Assembly: GCA_937925525.1 (NCBI GenBank)
Contig: CALALS010000140.1
Span: forward strand, 1 to 20,533
Direction of reading: 5' to 3'
From: an uncultured Flavobacteriales bacterium
Lineage (GTDB): Bacteria > Bacteroidota > Bacteroidia > Flavobacteriales_E > Vicingaceae
Length of the DNA stretch: 20,533 nt
Part shown: positions 6,665-15,715 of the stretch, piece by piece
Position numbering within the stretch: position 1 is the stretch's first letter
How the letters are laid out: each line of letters opens with the position of its first letter
Translations under genes and position numbers: made by a program
Notes under the pieces: generated by a model
Database searches by the model: none
What the model saw: the letters and a program-made list of their open reading frames with translations, nothing else
What the model was told of the DNA's origin: nothing

Positions 6665-6691
6665 GGCAGTAATTCATAAAAATTGTCCAAA

Positions 6692-7537
6692 ATGCCTGAT
6701 ATTCAAGAGCTACAAAAAATTTGTTCGCAAGTACGTAGAGATATTGTTCGCATGGTTCACAAACCGCAAAGTGGTCACCCGGGTGGTTCATTAGGTTGTG
6801 TTGAATATTTTGTTGCGTTGTATTTCAACATCATGAAACACAACCCCAAAAGCTTTACGATAGACGGCAAAGGAGAAGATTTGTTTTTCCTTTCTAATGG
6901 GCATATTTCACCTGTTTTTTATAGCACACTAGCCCGCAGCGGTTATTTTCCGGTCAAAGAATTAGATACGTTTAGAATGATTGATTCTCGCTTGCAAGGG
7001 CATCCAACTACCCATGAAGGTTTAGAAGGTGTGCGGGTGGCAAGTGGTTCGTTGGGTCAGGGTTTGTCGGTAGCTTGCGGTGCTGCGCTTACCAAAAAAA
7101 TGAACGGAGAAAATACTTTGGTCTATTCTTTGCACGGTGATGGTGAAATACAAGAAGGACAAATTTGGGAAGCAGCTATGTTTGCGGCACATCATAAAAT
7201 AGATAATTTAATTTCTGCCATTGACTATAACGGAAGACAAATTGACGGTGATACGGAGGAAGTAATGAGTTTGGGTGACATTGAAGCAAAGTGGAAAGCC
7301 TTTGGGTGGCATACCATGAAAATGAACGGGAATAATATTGAAGAGGTAATTTTCGTTTTAAATCAAGCAAAAGCTGAAACAGGAAAGGGAAAACCGATTA
7401 TGATAATTATGACAACAGAAATGGGGCAGGGTGTTGATTTTATGATGGGAAGTCATAAATGGCATGGTGTAGCACCAAACGATGAGCAATTAGCATCAGC
7501 ACTTTCTCAGTTAGAAGAAACATTAGGAGATTATTAG
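6692..7537 (+). CDS. Transketolase, N-terminal (thiamine-diphosphate-binding) subunit
   Basis: This is the N-terminal half of a split transketolase, which moves two-carbon ketol units between sugar phosphates in the non-oxidative pentose phosphate pathway. The 281 residues include SGHPGGSLG (27-35), the ThDP/metal motif starting LHGDGEIQEGQIWEA (147-161) and ending near IDYNGRQIDG (177-186), and the substrate-side His in SHKWHG (254-259). A TTG nine bases upstream could extend the protein by three residues, but the ATG at 6692 is preferred and fits the promoter box at 6657. Catalysis needs the C-terminal subunit, encoded at 8903. The two are separated by a vWA gene, which is unusual. The stop codon TAG shares its G with the GTG start of that gene, implying coupled translation. 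Confidence 0.95.
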   Translation: MPDIQELQKICSQVRRDIVRMVHKPQSGHPGGSLGCVEYFVALYFNIMKHNPKSFTIDGKGEDLFFLSNGHISPVFYSTLARSGYFPVKELDTFRMIDSRLQGHPTTHEGLEGVRVASGSLGQGLSVACGAALTKKMNGENTLVYSLHGDGEIQEGQIWEAAMFAAHHKIDNLISAIDYNGRQIDGDTEEVMSLGDIEAKWKAFGWHTMKMNGNNIEEVIFVLNQAKAETGKGKPIMIIMTTEMGQGVDFMMGSHKWHGVAPNDEQLASALSQLEETLGDY

Positions 7538-8901
7538 TGAGAAGTTTTAAATACATACTTGTATTAATAGCGTTTTTTAGCGTTAACCATGTGTTTTCTC
7601 AAACCAATAAAACAAGGATATTGTTTGTGTTGGATGGTTCGCAAAGTATGTTGGGGCGTTGGGAAAGCGAAAAGAAAATGGATGTAGCCAAACGGCTGCT
7701 TTCTAAAACGGTGGATAGTTTAAAAAACGTAAAAAATCTAGAGCTTGGCCTAAGGGTTTACGGACATCAGGATTATGTGGGACAGGGTTCAAAAAACTGT
7801 AAGGATACCAAACTGGAAGTTCCTTTTACTGCCAATAATCACAATCAAATAAAAAGTAAGTTGAATGAAATTACGCCTAAAGGAACAACACCTATTGCTT
7901 ATACTTTAGAACAAGCGGCCAATGATTTTAACGATTGTAAAACTTGCAGAAACATCATTATTTTAATTACTGACGGAATAGAAGAATGTGGAGGCGACCC
8001 ATGTGCTATTTCGTTAGCCATGCAAAAAAACGGAGTAGTGTTTAAGCCTTTTATTATTGGAATGGGCTTAGATGATATTGTAAAGAAGTCATTGCGTTGT
8101 GTTGGGGATTTTTATGATACTAAGGATGAAGCCAGCTTTCAAACGGTGTTAGGAGTAATTATTTCCAAAATTTTAGACAACACTACCGTTCAGGTAAATC
8201 TGTTGGATAAATATGGAAAAGCTACGGAAACAGATGTCGTCATGACATTTTACGATGCTCAAACCGGAGCGATTAAATACAATTTTGTACATACATTTAA
8301 TGACAGAGGTGTGAGTGATACATTACCGATTGATGCGCTTACCAAATATACAATAGTGGCCCACACAATACCAGGTGTTGAGAAAAAAGACATTACCATT
8401 CAGCCTGGAGTTCATAACATAATAGGTATTGATGCCCCACAAGGTTCTCTACAACTTTTAGTAAAAGGAAATAATGAATATCAAGATTTAAAGTGTATTG
8501 TTCGTAAAAAGGGAGAATCAAAAACCTTACATCTCCAAGATTTTGAAACTACCGAACGTTACTTAATCGGTCAATATGATTTAGAAGTGTTAACGCTTCC
8601 AAGAATGTATATCAATGCGGTGGATATTTCTCAAAGTCATACGACTAAGGTGGAAATACCTGAAGCAGGACTGGCTACATTTTTCTTAACAGGTAAAGGC
8701 GTAGCAAGTATTTTTCTGGAAGAAGGCGGAGAATTAAAATGGGTGTATAACTTAAAAGATAATGTTAGCCGTTCAACATTGGTTATGCAGCCCGGTAAGT
8801 ACAGAGTTATTTACAAATCAGCAAATTCAAAAGAATCAATATTTACCAAAGAAGAATCGTTTGTTATTTCTTCCGGATTATCAACACAAATTAAATTGTA
8901 G
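7537..8901 (+). CDS. Secreted von Willebrand factor A domain protein
   Basis: A signal peptide (residues 1-22, ending VNHVFSQ) leads into a vWA domain at about 27-215. The metal-ion-dependent adhesion site is intact: DGSQS (33-37), the Thr in PKGTTPI (114-120) and the Asp in ITDGIEE (144-150). Cysteine pairs (C88; C134/C137; C151/C156; C188) suggest disulfides in an exported protein. The remaining 240 residues look like beta-sandwich modules with no recognised family. vWA domains bind protein or matrix partners through Mg2+, and the partner here is unknown. The start is a GTG overlapping the TAG of the upstream transketolase subunit by one base, with no alternative ATG before residue 38. The stop is one base before the ATG of the downstream transketolase subunit, so it is firmly part of that operon. 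Confidence 0.85.
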   Translation: MRSFKYILVLIAFFSVNHVFSQTNKTRILFVLDGSQSMLGRWESEKKMDVAKRLLSKTVDSLKNVKNLELGLRVYGHQDYVGQGSKNCKDTKLEVPFTANNHNQIKSKLNEITPKGTTPIAYTLEQAANDFNDCKTCRNIIILITDGIEECGGDPCAISLAMQKNGVVFKPFIIGMGLDDIVKKSLRCVGDFYDTKDEASFQTVLGVIISKILDNTTVQVNLLDKYGKATETDVVMTFYDAQTGAIKYNFVHTFNDRGVSDTLPIDALTKYTIVAHTIPGVEKKDITIQPGVHNIIGIDAPQGSLQLLVKGNNEYQDLKCIVRKKGESKTLHLQDFETTERYLIGQYDLEVLTLPRMYINAVDISQSHTTKVEIPEAGLATFFLTGKGVASIFLEEGGELKWVYNLKDNVSRSTLVMQPGKYRVIYKSANSKESIFTKEESFVISSGLSTQIKL

Positions 8902-8902
8902 C

Positions 8903-9868
8903 ATGGAAAAAACATTACCAAAATTTGTTTCTACAGAAAAAAAGGATACCCGTTCCGGTTTTGGAGACGGCTTGTATGAGTTAGGTCAAAAAAATAAAGA
9001 TGTGGTTGCGCTTTGTGCCGACCTTACCGGTTCATTAAAAATGGACAAGTTTGAAAAGGAATTTCCTGATCGTTTTTTTCAAGTAGGTATAGCGGAAGCA
9101 AATATGATAGGTGTTGCAGCAGGTATGACTATTGGTGGAAAAATTCCGTTTACAGGTACATTTGCTAACTTTTCTACCGGAAGGGTGTATGACCAAATTC
9201 GTCAATCTGTAGCTTATTCAGGTAAAAATGTAAAAATATGTGCATCGCATGCCGGATTAACGCTTGGTGAGGATGGTGCTACCCATCAAATTTTAGAAGA
9301 CATTGGTTTAATGAAAATGTTACCCGGAATGACGGTAATTAATCCTTGTGATTACAATCAAACTAAAGCTGCAACTATTGCTATTGCTGAACATGAAGGT
9401 CCTGTTTATTTGCGTTTTGGACGACCAAAAGTTCCTGTGTTTACAGACCCGAATCAGAAATTTGAAATAGGAAAAGCAGTGATGTTAAATGAAGGAACTG
9501 ATGTAAGCATTTTTGCAACCGGTCATTTGGTTTGGGAAGCATTAAAAGCTTGTGAAGCATTAGCGGAAGAGGGAATAAATGCTGAAGTAATCAATATTCA
9601 CACTATAAAACCTTTAGACGAAGAAGCGGTGTTGGCTTCTGCCAAGAAAACGAGTTGTGTGGTTACTGCAGAAGAACATCAATATAACGGTGGGTTGGGG
9701 GAAAGTGTTGCCAGAGTGTTATCTAAAAATCTTCCAACGCCAATGGAGTTTGTTGCGGTAAACGATTCTTTTGGTGAAAGCGGAACCCCTGAGCAGTTAA
9801 TGGAAAAGTACGGATTATCTTCTAATGCAATTATTAAATCGGTAAAGGTAGTGTTGCAACGAAAATAA
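8903..9868 (+). CDS. Transketolase, C-terminal (pyrimidine-binding) subunit
   Basis: This is the second half of the split transketolase (321 residues). It contains the pyrimidine-binding fold with the cofactor-activating Glu in VGIAEANMIG (61-70, Glu 65), the segment SHAGLTLGEDGATHQ that contributes to the active site, GPVYLRFGRPKVP, and the C-terminal transketolase domain ending near residue 320. The frame is open for 47 codons upstream inside the vWA gene, but the family N-terminus (MEKTLPKFVSTEKKDTRSGFGD) begins at the ATG at 8903, one base after the vWA stop. It must pair with the product of 6692-7537 to form the active enzyme. Its end is one base from the end of a convergent 34-codon gene. 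Confidence 0.95.
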   Translation: MEKTLPKFVSTEKKDTRSGFGDGLYELGQKNKDVVALCADLTGSLKMDKFEKEFPDRFFQVGIAEANMIGVAAGMTIGGKIPFTGTFANFSTGRVYDQIRQSVAYSGKNVKICASHAGLTLGEDGATHQILEDIGLMKMLPGMTVINPCDYNQTKAATIAIAEHEGPVYLRFGRPKVPVFTDPNQKFEIGKAVMLNEGTDVSIFATGHLVWEALKACEALAEEGINAEVINIHTIKPLDEEAVLASAKKTSCVVTAEEHQYNGGLGESVARVLSKNLPTPMEFVAVNDSFGESGTPEQLMEKYGLSSNAIIKSVKVVLQRK

Positions 9869-9869
9869 T

Positions 9870-9974
9870 TTAGTTTCCGAATAGCATTTTAAACCCGAAC
9901 ACAATAATAATTCCGATAAGCCAAAAAATTAAAGCGGGTTCAGAAATAGTAGGTATTTGTCGTTTTTTACTCAT
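9870..9974 (-). CDS. Small single-pass membrane protein, 34 aa
   Basis: A 35-codon frame starts with ATG at 9974 and ends in TAA at 9870. The peptide has a basic N-terminus (MSKKRQ), a short polar segment, then a hydrophobic stretch of about 18 residues (ALIFWLIGIIIVFGFKML) and a short tail. This is the normal form of a bacterial small membrane protein with the basic end inside the cell. It sits convergently to the transketolase operon, its stop one base beyond that of the C-terminal subunit. I have no family for it and see no strong promoter box. Support is the coherent amphipathic layout and the otherwise empty gap. Confidence 0.5.
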   Translation of the reverse strand: MSKKRQIPTISEPALIFWLIGIIIVFGFKMLFGN

Positions 9975-10102
9975 AGCCAACACACTTACGTAATGAATCA
10001 AGTTTTGGTTTCAGTTTTTTTTCTTTCACGATTTGTAGTCTATTATTGAATTTAACATACTCTCGTTAAAAAGTATTAGGTAGAAAAATATTAGGCGATA
10101 TA
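9975..10102. other. Divergent intergenic region before the TPR gene
   Basis: This AT-rich gap must hold the promoters of the small membrane gene (minus) and the TPR gene (plus). TATTATTG in the right half is one base off the TAnnTTTG consensus in the plus direction, but no -33 partner stands out. Confidence 0.3.
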
Positions 10103-13100
10103 ATGTTATCTACTTTTATTCCGTTAAAAATGGGTATGGTATATAGAATTATAATTGCGTTTATTTTATTTTCATGTGTCGCCAATGCACAACAGACGCT
10201 TATTTATACCCATGAAGACGCCAATTATTTGAGGGCGCTGGATTTATATGACAAGGAAAAATATGTGGCAGCTCAACAAGCTTTTGAGGAAGTATTAAAA
10301 ACCACAAAGAACATTGAGTCAGAAATTTATTCAAATGCGGTTTACTATTCTGCCATGTGTGCGGCAAAAGTTTTTAATGAAGATGCTGAAGAGCGCTTGA
10401 TGAATTATATTTCTAATTATCCGGAGAGTCCAAAAATTAAACTAGCTTCTTACGAGTTAGGGTTGTATTATTTCAGAAAAAAGAAATATACCAATGCGGT
10501 AGAGTGGCTAAAAAAAATTGATGTTTACGACTTATCTAATGAAGATTTAGCGGAATATTACTTTAAATTGGGGTATAGTTATTTTAAGCAAGATAATTAT
10601 ACCAAAGCATCAGACGCTTTTTATCAAATAAAAGATACAGATACCAGGTATACTTCCGCTGCAAGATACTATTACGCACATATTGCTTATGAACAAAAGA
10701 AATACGAAACAGCTTTAACTGATTTTAGAAAGATAGAAACTGATGAAACTTTTTCAGCAGTTGTACCTTATTATATCGTTCAAATTTTGTACATCCAACA
10801 AAAGTATGATGAGTTGTTAGCTTACGCACCTGCTATGATGGATACCGTTAAAGTAAAACGAGAGGAAGAAATATCAAGATTAATCGGAGAGGCATACTAC
10901 CATAAAAAGCAATATGAAGAAGCTATTCCATTTTTGGAAAAATATACCGGACCGAATTATTACAACAAATCATTGTATTATCCGCCAACTAAAGATGCTT
11001 ATCAATTAGGTTTTAGTTATTTCAAGATTAAGGAATATGCAAAGGCTATTCAGTGGTTTCAAAAATCAGTAACCGATAATGATAGTTTGTCTCAATTAGG
11101 TTTTTATCACATAGGTGAATGTTATTATCAGTTAGGGCAAAAAGATTATGCAAAAGATGCCTTTAGAATGGCAAGTAAAATGGATTTTTATCCTGACATT
11201 AAAAAAGAAGCGCTTTTCAGTTTTGCTAAGTTAGCCTACGAAACATCCAATCAACCTTTTAATGATGCTATTTTGGCATTTGAAGAATTTATAAACGAAT
11301 ATCCCGAAGCTAAAGAAAATGAGGAAGCTTATGAATATTTGGTGGGAGTTTATTTTACCACAAAAAACTATGCAGCGGCAATTGAGTCATTAGACAGAAT
11401 CAAAGAAAAGAACTATAAATTAAAAGAGGCTTATCAAAAAGTAGCATTTTATCGAGCCATTGAACTTTATAATGCAGGAAACTATAAAGAAGCATTAACC
11501 TTTTTTGATAAATCGGATAAGTTTATTGAAAGCAATGTAGTGGCTGCACAGGTTGCTTATTGGAGAGCTGAAACGCTATTTAAAACCCAAAACTATAAAG
11601 AATCTGCTAATACATTTGAGGCATTGGTGCTTTCGGCCGGTTCTGCTTTAATGGAAGAATATTCTGAAATACCATATAATACCGGTTACTCTTATTTTAT
11701 GATGGCAGAATACACTAAGTCAAATACATGGTTTAGAAGGTATATTGAAAATAGTGGTATAAAAGAAGTGAAAAAGAACGATGCCTTATTGCGAATAGCT
11801 GACGGCTATTATTTATTGCGTGAATATAAAAATGCGGTAGAGTACTATGATAAAGCTGCGTTTATGGGGAAATTAGACAGGGATTACGCTATTTTTCAAA
11901 GTGCTTTAGCAAATGGGTTAGACGGCAATTTGAATGACAAAGCATCGCTTTTACAAACTTTGGTTTCAGATTATGAAAACGGGAAATATAAAACAAGTCC
12001 ATACATTGAAACGGCAATATTTGAGTTGGCAAAAACGTATTCAAATCCACCATTTAGCGATAACCCAAAGGCATTATCCACTTATAAAAGATTACTCAAA
12101 GATTATCCCAATAGTGAACTAAAATATTCTGCCATGTTAAACTTGGGCTTGGTTCATTATAATATGGAAAATGATGATGAAGCATTAGCCGTTTTAAAAG
12201 AAGTGTACTCAAAATCTCCTGTAGCAACTGAAAGAGACGAAGCATTCAATCAAATCAAAAGAATATATGAAGAGTCTGGTAAGATTGATGAATTAGAAGC
12301 TTTCTTAAAAGCTTCCGGAGTAAATTACGATACTGCTGAACTGGAGAAAACCATGTACGATGCGGGAAGGAATGCCTTCCTAGAAGGAAATTGTGATAAA
12401 GCAACGACAACGTTTACCAAATACATTGAAAAATATCCTAGCGGTTCTTACTTATTAGATGCTCACTTCCAAAGAGCAGAATGTGAGAAAAAAGCTAATT
12501 TCATGAATGAGGCTTTAATGGATTACGACTATGTTTTGAAAACTTCATTTAACAAGTATTCAGAAAAGGCAGCGGAATCAGCTTCTTATATTGCTTACAA
12601 TTTAAATAAAATGCCTCAGGCCTTGGGTTATTTCTTAAAGCTAGAATCTTACAGTAATACACCTAATGTTCTTTTAAATGCTCGTGAGAAAATCATGAAC
12701 ATTGCTTTTGACTTACATAAATGTGATACGGCTATTACTTATGCTTCTAAGGTTATGGCTGATGAAAAAACAGATGGTAATCTATTAATAAAAGCAAAAA
12801 TCATAAAAGGGGAATGTTTGTTTGAAGCTCAAAAAATAGAGGAAGCAAAAGTCTTATTTAATGATTTAAAATCGGATAAAGGAATAGCGGGAGCAAAATC
12901 AAATTATTATTTAGCACAAATTCAGTATTTAGAAGGAAAGTATAAGGACTCAGAAAAAGCCATATTTAGTTTAATTAAAGCTTATTCGGGTTATCATTAT
13001 TGGGTAGCTAAATCATTTATTCTATTAAGCGATAACTATGTTGCGTTAAACGATTTGTATCAAGCTAAAGTGGCACTTCAAAATGTAATTGATAATTACA

Positions 13101-13273
13101 AAGGAGATGATGAGTTAAGAGATGTAGCTTTAGAAAAGCTAAGAATAATAGAACAAACCGAAAAAGACAATTCACAAAAGAGGACATCCGGTCAATTAGA
13201 AATTGACCTTGGAAAAGGAGATGGTTCTCAAAATAAACCTAACAAAAATAAAAATGAAAACCCTGAAGAATAA
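10103..13273 (+). CDS. Large periplasmic tetratricopeptide-repeat protein
   Basis: A 1056-residue exported protein. The signal peptide ends at ANA (27-29). The first in-frame ATG gives a long n-region (MLSTFIPLKMGMVYR). ATGs at residues 10 and 12 give a more normal signal peptide, so the true start may be 10130 or 10136. Almost all the rest is TPR-like helical hairpins of 34-37 residues with typical spacing, for example AEYYFKLGYSYFKQDNYTKASDAFYQI near 147-173 and repeats with NYKEALTFFDKSD and YKDSEKAIFSL. The last 35 residues are a charged Asn/Lys-rich disordered tail. TPR solenoids scaffold protein complexes. Its 3' end overlaps the start of the outer-membrane barrel gene by 20 bases, so an envelope complex involving the two products is a reasonable inference. 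The exact role is unknown. Confidence 0.88.
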   Translation: MLSTFIPLKMGMVYRIIIAFILFSCVANAQQTLIYTHEDANYLRALDLYDKEKYVAAQQAFEEVLKTTKNIESEIYSNAVYYSAMCAAKVFNEDAEERLMNYISNYPESPKIKLASYELGLYYFRKKKYTNAVEWLKKIDVYDLSNEDLAEYYFKLGYSYFKQDNYTKASDAFYQIKDTDTRYTSAARYYYAHIAYEQKKYETALTDFRKIETDETFSAVVPYYIVQILYIQQKYDELLAYAPAMMDTVKVKREEEISRLIGEAYYHKKQYEEAIPFLEKYTGPNYYNKSLYYPPTKDAYQLGFSYFKIKEYAKAIQWFQKSVTDNDSLSQLGFYHIGECYYQLGQKDYAKDAFRMASKMDFYPDIKKEALFSFAKLAYETSNQPFNDAILAFEEFINEYPEAKENEEAYEYLVGVYFTTKNYAAAIESLDRIKEKNYKLKEAYQKVAFYRAIELYNAGNYKEALTFFDKSDKFIESNVVAAQVAYWRAETLFKTQNYKESANTFEALVLSAGSALMEEYSEIPYNTGYSYFMMAEYTKSNTWFRRYIENSGIKEVKKNDALLRIADGYYLLREYKNAVEYYDKAAFMGKLDRDYAIFQSALANGLDGNLNDKASLLQTLVSDYENGKYKTSPYIETAIFELAKTYSNPPFSDNPKALSTYKRLLKDYPNSELKYSAMLNLGLVHYNMENDDEALAVLKEVYSKSPVATERDEAFNQIKRIYEESGKIDELEAFLKASGVNYDTAELEKTMYDAGRNAFLEGNCDKATTTFTKYIEKYPSGSYLLDAHFQRAECEKKANFMNEALMDYDYVLKTSFNKYSEKAAESASYIAYNLNKMPQALGYFLKLESYSNTPNVLLNAREKIMNIAFDLHKCDTAITYASKVMADEKTDGNLLIKAKIIKGECLFEAQKIEEAKVLFNDLKSDKGIAGAKSNYYLAQIQYLEGKYKDSEKAIFSLIKAYSGYHYWVAKSFILLSDNYVALNDLYQAKVALQNVIDNYKGDDELRDVALEKLRIIEQTEKDNSQKRTSGQLEIDLGKGDGSQNKPNKNKNENPEE

Positions 13274-14909
13274 ACTATTGATATTGGCTTTTGTATCGCC
13301 TGCTTTAGTGATAGGACAGGGCGGTATAAAAAATAATGAGGATATTATTATTGTTAAAAACAAAGAGTTGGTAGTAAAAAACGCTCGTAAAATTTCAGAA
13401 ACTCCTAATATTGAAGACACCACTAAAATAATCCCTCAATTAAATTATCGATTTATCCAACATCAATATTCAGTTAGATATGAAGTTGACCCTATACAGG
13501 CTGCAAACATTAAAAATGATAAACTAACAAAACTCTATCATGGATATGTAATGGCTGGTTTGGGGACTAATTTAACTCCGTTACTAGATGTGTATTATAA
13601 CTCTACCCGTGATAAGTTTAAATCCTTAGGCTTTAGAGCAAAACATTTTTCGAGTAACGGTATCAATAAAATAGATTATAGTTCTTTCAGTGAAAATAGT
13701 GTTGAGCTTTTTGGTAAAAAGTTTATAGATGATTATGCCTATGGAATGAATGCGGGATTTGACCGAAACATGATTCATTTTTACGGTTTTACTCCAAGCC
13801 CGTTAATTAATATTTCCGAACCGGATGATATCAGACATATTGTAAGTAAATTTAACTTGGGAACCAGCTTTAGTTCAGTTGGAGTGGATACCAATCGAAT
13901 CAATCACAACCACAGTGTAAATTATCAGTATTTATTTTCAAACTATGCGATGGATGAGCATTATTTGGTTGCTTCAGGTGATGTAGGGAAGTATTACGGT
14001 AAAGAGTTTTATCAATTGATTGGAGGATTTGATTACAATAATTATTCTGCTGAAGAAGACTCTTTGAATAACGGTATAATTAGATTCAGGCCACAAATCA
14101 CAACCACCAATAAAAAGTGGAGAATTAGGGTAGGATTGAATATTAATGCTGATGTAGCCACTTCTGCCAAGTTTCATTTTTATCCGGTTGCTGACTTTAA
14201 ATTTAATATTGTGGATAATATTATTGTTCCTTACGGTGGTATTGAAGGAGGAATAAATAGAAATAACTTTGATAGCTTCTTTTCCGATAATCCTTTTATA
14301 AATCCAACTTTACAATTACGTAATACAAACAATAATTATAGAGTATATGGCGGTATTAAAGGAAGTTTAAGTAAGCGATTAACCTTTGATGCTCACGTTG
14401 AGCGAAACAAGTTTAGCTCCATGCCTCTATACGTTAAAAACACGGCAGGAATTAACAGCAAGTTTGATGTAATTTATGATACTGTTAAAGTGTGGGAATT
14501 TGGTGGTGAATTGGCGTATCAACAAAACGAAAAATTAAGATTTATTGCTAAAGGTCAATATTTTATGTATGAGCAGTTAAACGAGTTGAAAGCATGGCAT
14601 AACCCTGACTATAAGTTTTCATTGCTAACCAAGTATGATTTAAAAGATAAAATTGTTGTAAGTTTTGATGTGTTTATATGGGGACAGCAATTTGCAAAAA
14701 CGGATAGTTTAATAAACGGAAGAACGGAAGTTATTGCACAAAAGATAAATGGTTTTGTTGATGCTAATCTTGCGATAGAATACCGTTATACAAAGCGAAT
14801 TTCAGCGTTTATCAGGTTTAATAATATTGCTTCAGTGAAATATTACAGATGGCAAGATTACAGAACACAACAGTTCAATGTTATGGGTGGAGTTACTTTT
14901 TCGTTTTAG
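13254..14909 (+). CDS. Outer-membrane beta-barrel protein, TonB-dependent-receptor-like barrel without plug
   Basis: The 551-residue product has a signal peptide (MKTLKNKLLILAFVSPALVIGQ). A short N-terminal region of about 70 residues follows, and then a long series of alternating strands with many Tyr, Phe and Asn turns. It ends in QQFNVMGGVTFSF, the aromatic C-terminal signature of outer-membrane barrels. No TonB-box/plug domain is apparent, so active TonB-driven import is doubtful despite similarity to such barrels. The frame is open upstream to 13203, but the signal peptide fixes the ATG at 13254, inside the end of the TPR gene, so translation is probably coupled. The 3' end overlaps the convergent DUF3108 gene by 17 bases. 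Confidence 0.82.
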   Translation: MKTLKNKLLILAFVSPALVIGQGGIKNNEDIIIVKNKELVVKNARKISETPNIEDTTKIIPQLNYRFIQHQYSVRYEVDPIQAANIKNDKLTKLYHGYVMAGLGTNLTPLLDVYYNSTRDKFKSLGFRAKHFSSNGINKIDYSSFSENSVELFGKKFIDDYAYGMNAGFDRNMIHFYGFTPSPLINISEPDDIRHIVSKFNLGTSFSSVGVDTNRINHNHSVNYQYLFSNYAMDEHYLVASGDVGKYYGKEFYQLIGGFDYNNYSAEEDSLNNGIIRFRPQITTTNKKWRIRVGLNINADVATSAKFHFYPVADFKFNIVDNIIVPYGGIEGGINRNNFDSFFSDNPFINPTLQLRNTNNNYRVYGGIKGSLSKRLTFDAHVERNKFSSMPLYVKNTAGINSKFDVIYDTVKVWEFGGELAYQQNEKLRFIAKGQYFMYEQLNELKAWHNPDYKFSLLTKYDLKDKIVVSFDVFIWGQQFAKTDSLINGRTEVIAQKINGFVDANLAIEYRYTKRISAFIRFNNIASVKYYRWQDYRTQQFNVMGGVTFSF

Positions 14910-15702
14910 TTAAATCACTTTTATATTTTAATCCTTTGTAAGCCAGGAGAGAAGCCTGAATTGAGCCAACTCTGATTTCTGACTCAATTTCTACGGGAAT
15001 TTTGTTGTTGTCATCGGTAACCCAAACAAACATATTCTCACCACCTTTAAATATGCTTCCTTCCAATAATAGTGCGCTAAATTTTATGGTATTCACCTCA
15101 CCGTAATTTCGACTTTTGATAGTCTCTTTGCCCAGATATCTTATATAAGTGGTGTATGAGCTGTTATCAATCATTAAGTTAATAGGAATTGAGTCATTTA
15201 CTTTATATTTTGAAAAATCAATGCATCTGGCATAATAAATCATAGAAAGTGGGTCGTAGGTTTGAGATTTGATTTTTACGGTATCAATTTGCAATGGAGT
15301 TTTATGTTTTTTGATGATAGTATAAACCTCATTTTTTTTAAAATTGAATAGATATTTTTCATCTATTGCATCTCCGCCTTCTCTCACACTTCTACTGAAA
15401 ATAATAGGTTTTAATGTGTTTTTATCAGAAATGGCTTCGTAAGTATCACGCACTTTATAAAACCAATCCCATTTTTTTAAGCTTCTGCCAAAGCTATAGA
15501 AATGATAATAATCCTTGTCTTTGTAAGTCGTGTCAAGTATAGAAAAGCTAACCTCACCGGCATCAACCCAAACTGCCTTCCAGTGATAATGAATTTCGTA
15601 TTGAATGACTTCTCCGGTTTGAAAAGGTTTTGATTGCCCAAATAAAGAAAAGAAACCACTAAAAAATAAAGTAACTATAAGTATATATTTAGATGGTTTC
15701 AT
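14893..15702 (-). CDS. Secreted DUF3108-domain protein
   Basis: The 269-residue product has a signal peptide (MKPSKYILIVTLFFSGFFSLFGQ). The body matches DUF3108: an N-terminal strand set FQTGEVIQYEIHYHWKAVWVDAGEVSF, a central region with YDPLSMIYYAR, and the C-terminal VWVTDDNNKIPVEIESEIRVGSIQASL. DUF3108 proteins are periplasmic beta-rich proteins of unknown biochemical role, common in Bacteroidota. The frame is open to 15732, but the Met at 15702 begins the signal peptide. A promoter-like TATCTTTA (15709-15716) lies directly before this start and overlaps the T run of the terminator at 15716-15749, so the mRNA may have almost no leader. The 3' end overlaps the outer-membrane barrel gene by 17 bases, tail to tail. 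Confidence 0.88.
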   Translation of the reverse strand: MKPSKYILIVTLFFSGFFSLFGQSKPFQTGEVIQYEIHYHWKAVWVDAGEVSFSILDTTYKDKDYYHFYSFGRSLKKWDWFYKVRDTYEAISDKNTLKPIIFSRSVREGGDAIDEKYLFNFKKNEVYTIIKKHKTPLQIDTVKIKSQTYDPLSMIYYARCIDFSKYKVNDSIPINLMIDNSSYTTYIRYLGKETIKSRNYGEVNTIKFSALLLEGSIFKGGENMFVWVTDDNNKIPVEIESEIRVGSIQASLLAYKGLKYKSDLTKTKK

Positions 15703-15715
15703 GTTTTGTAAAGAT

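Larger units (their letters stand above)
6487..6691 (+). other. Intergenic region: attC-like site 3 then transketolase leader
   Basis: This gap of 205 bases contains attC-like site 3 at its left end and the transketolase promoter box at 6657-6664. From 6553 to 6650 I see no gene. Short antisense frames of about 20 codons occur but none has a start, a ribosome site or a recognisable family. Confidence 0.5.

Noticed and set aside
8762..8902. Upstream extension of the transketolase C-terminal subunit
   Set aside because: The extra 47 codons lie within the vWA coding sequence in another frame and do not match the family N-terminus.
13203..13253. Upstream extension of the outer-membrane barrel gene
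   Set aside because: It needs a TTG start inside the TPR gene and would put 17 polar residues before an otherwise normal signal peptide.
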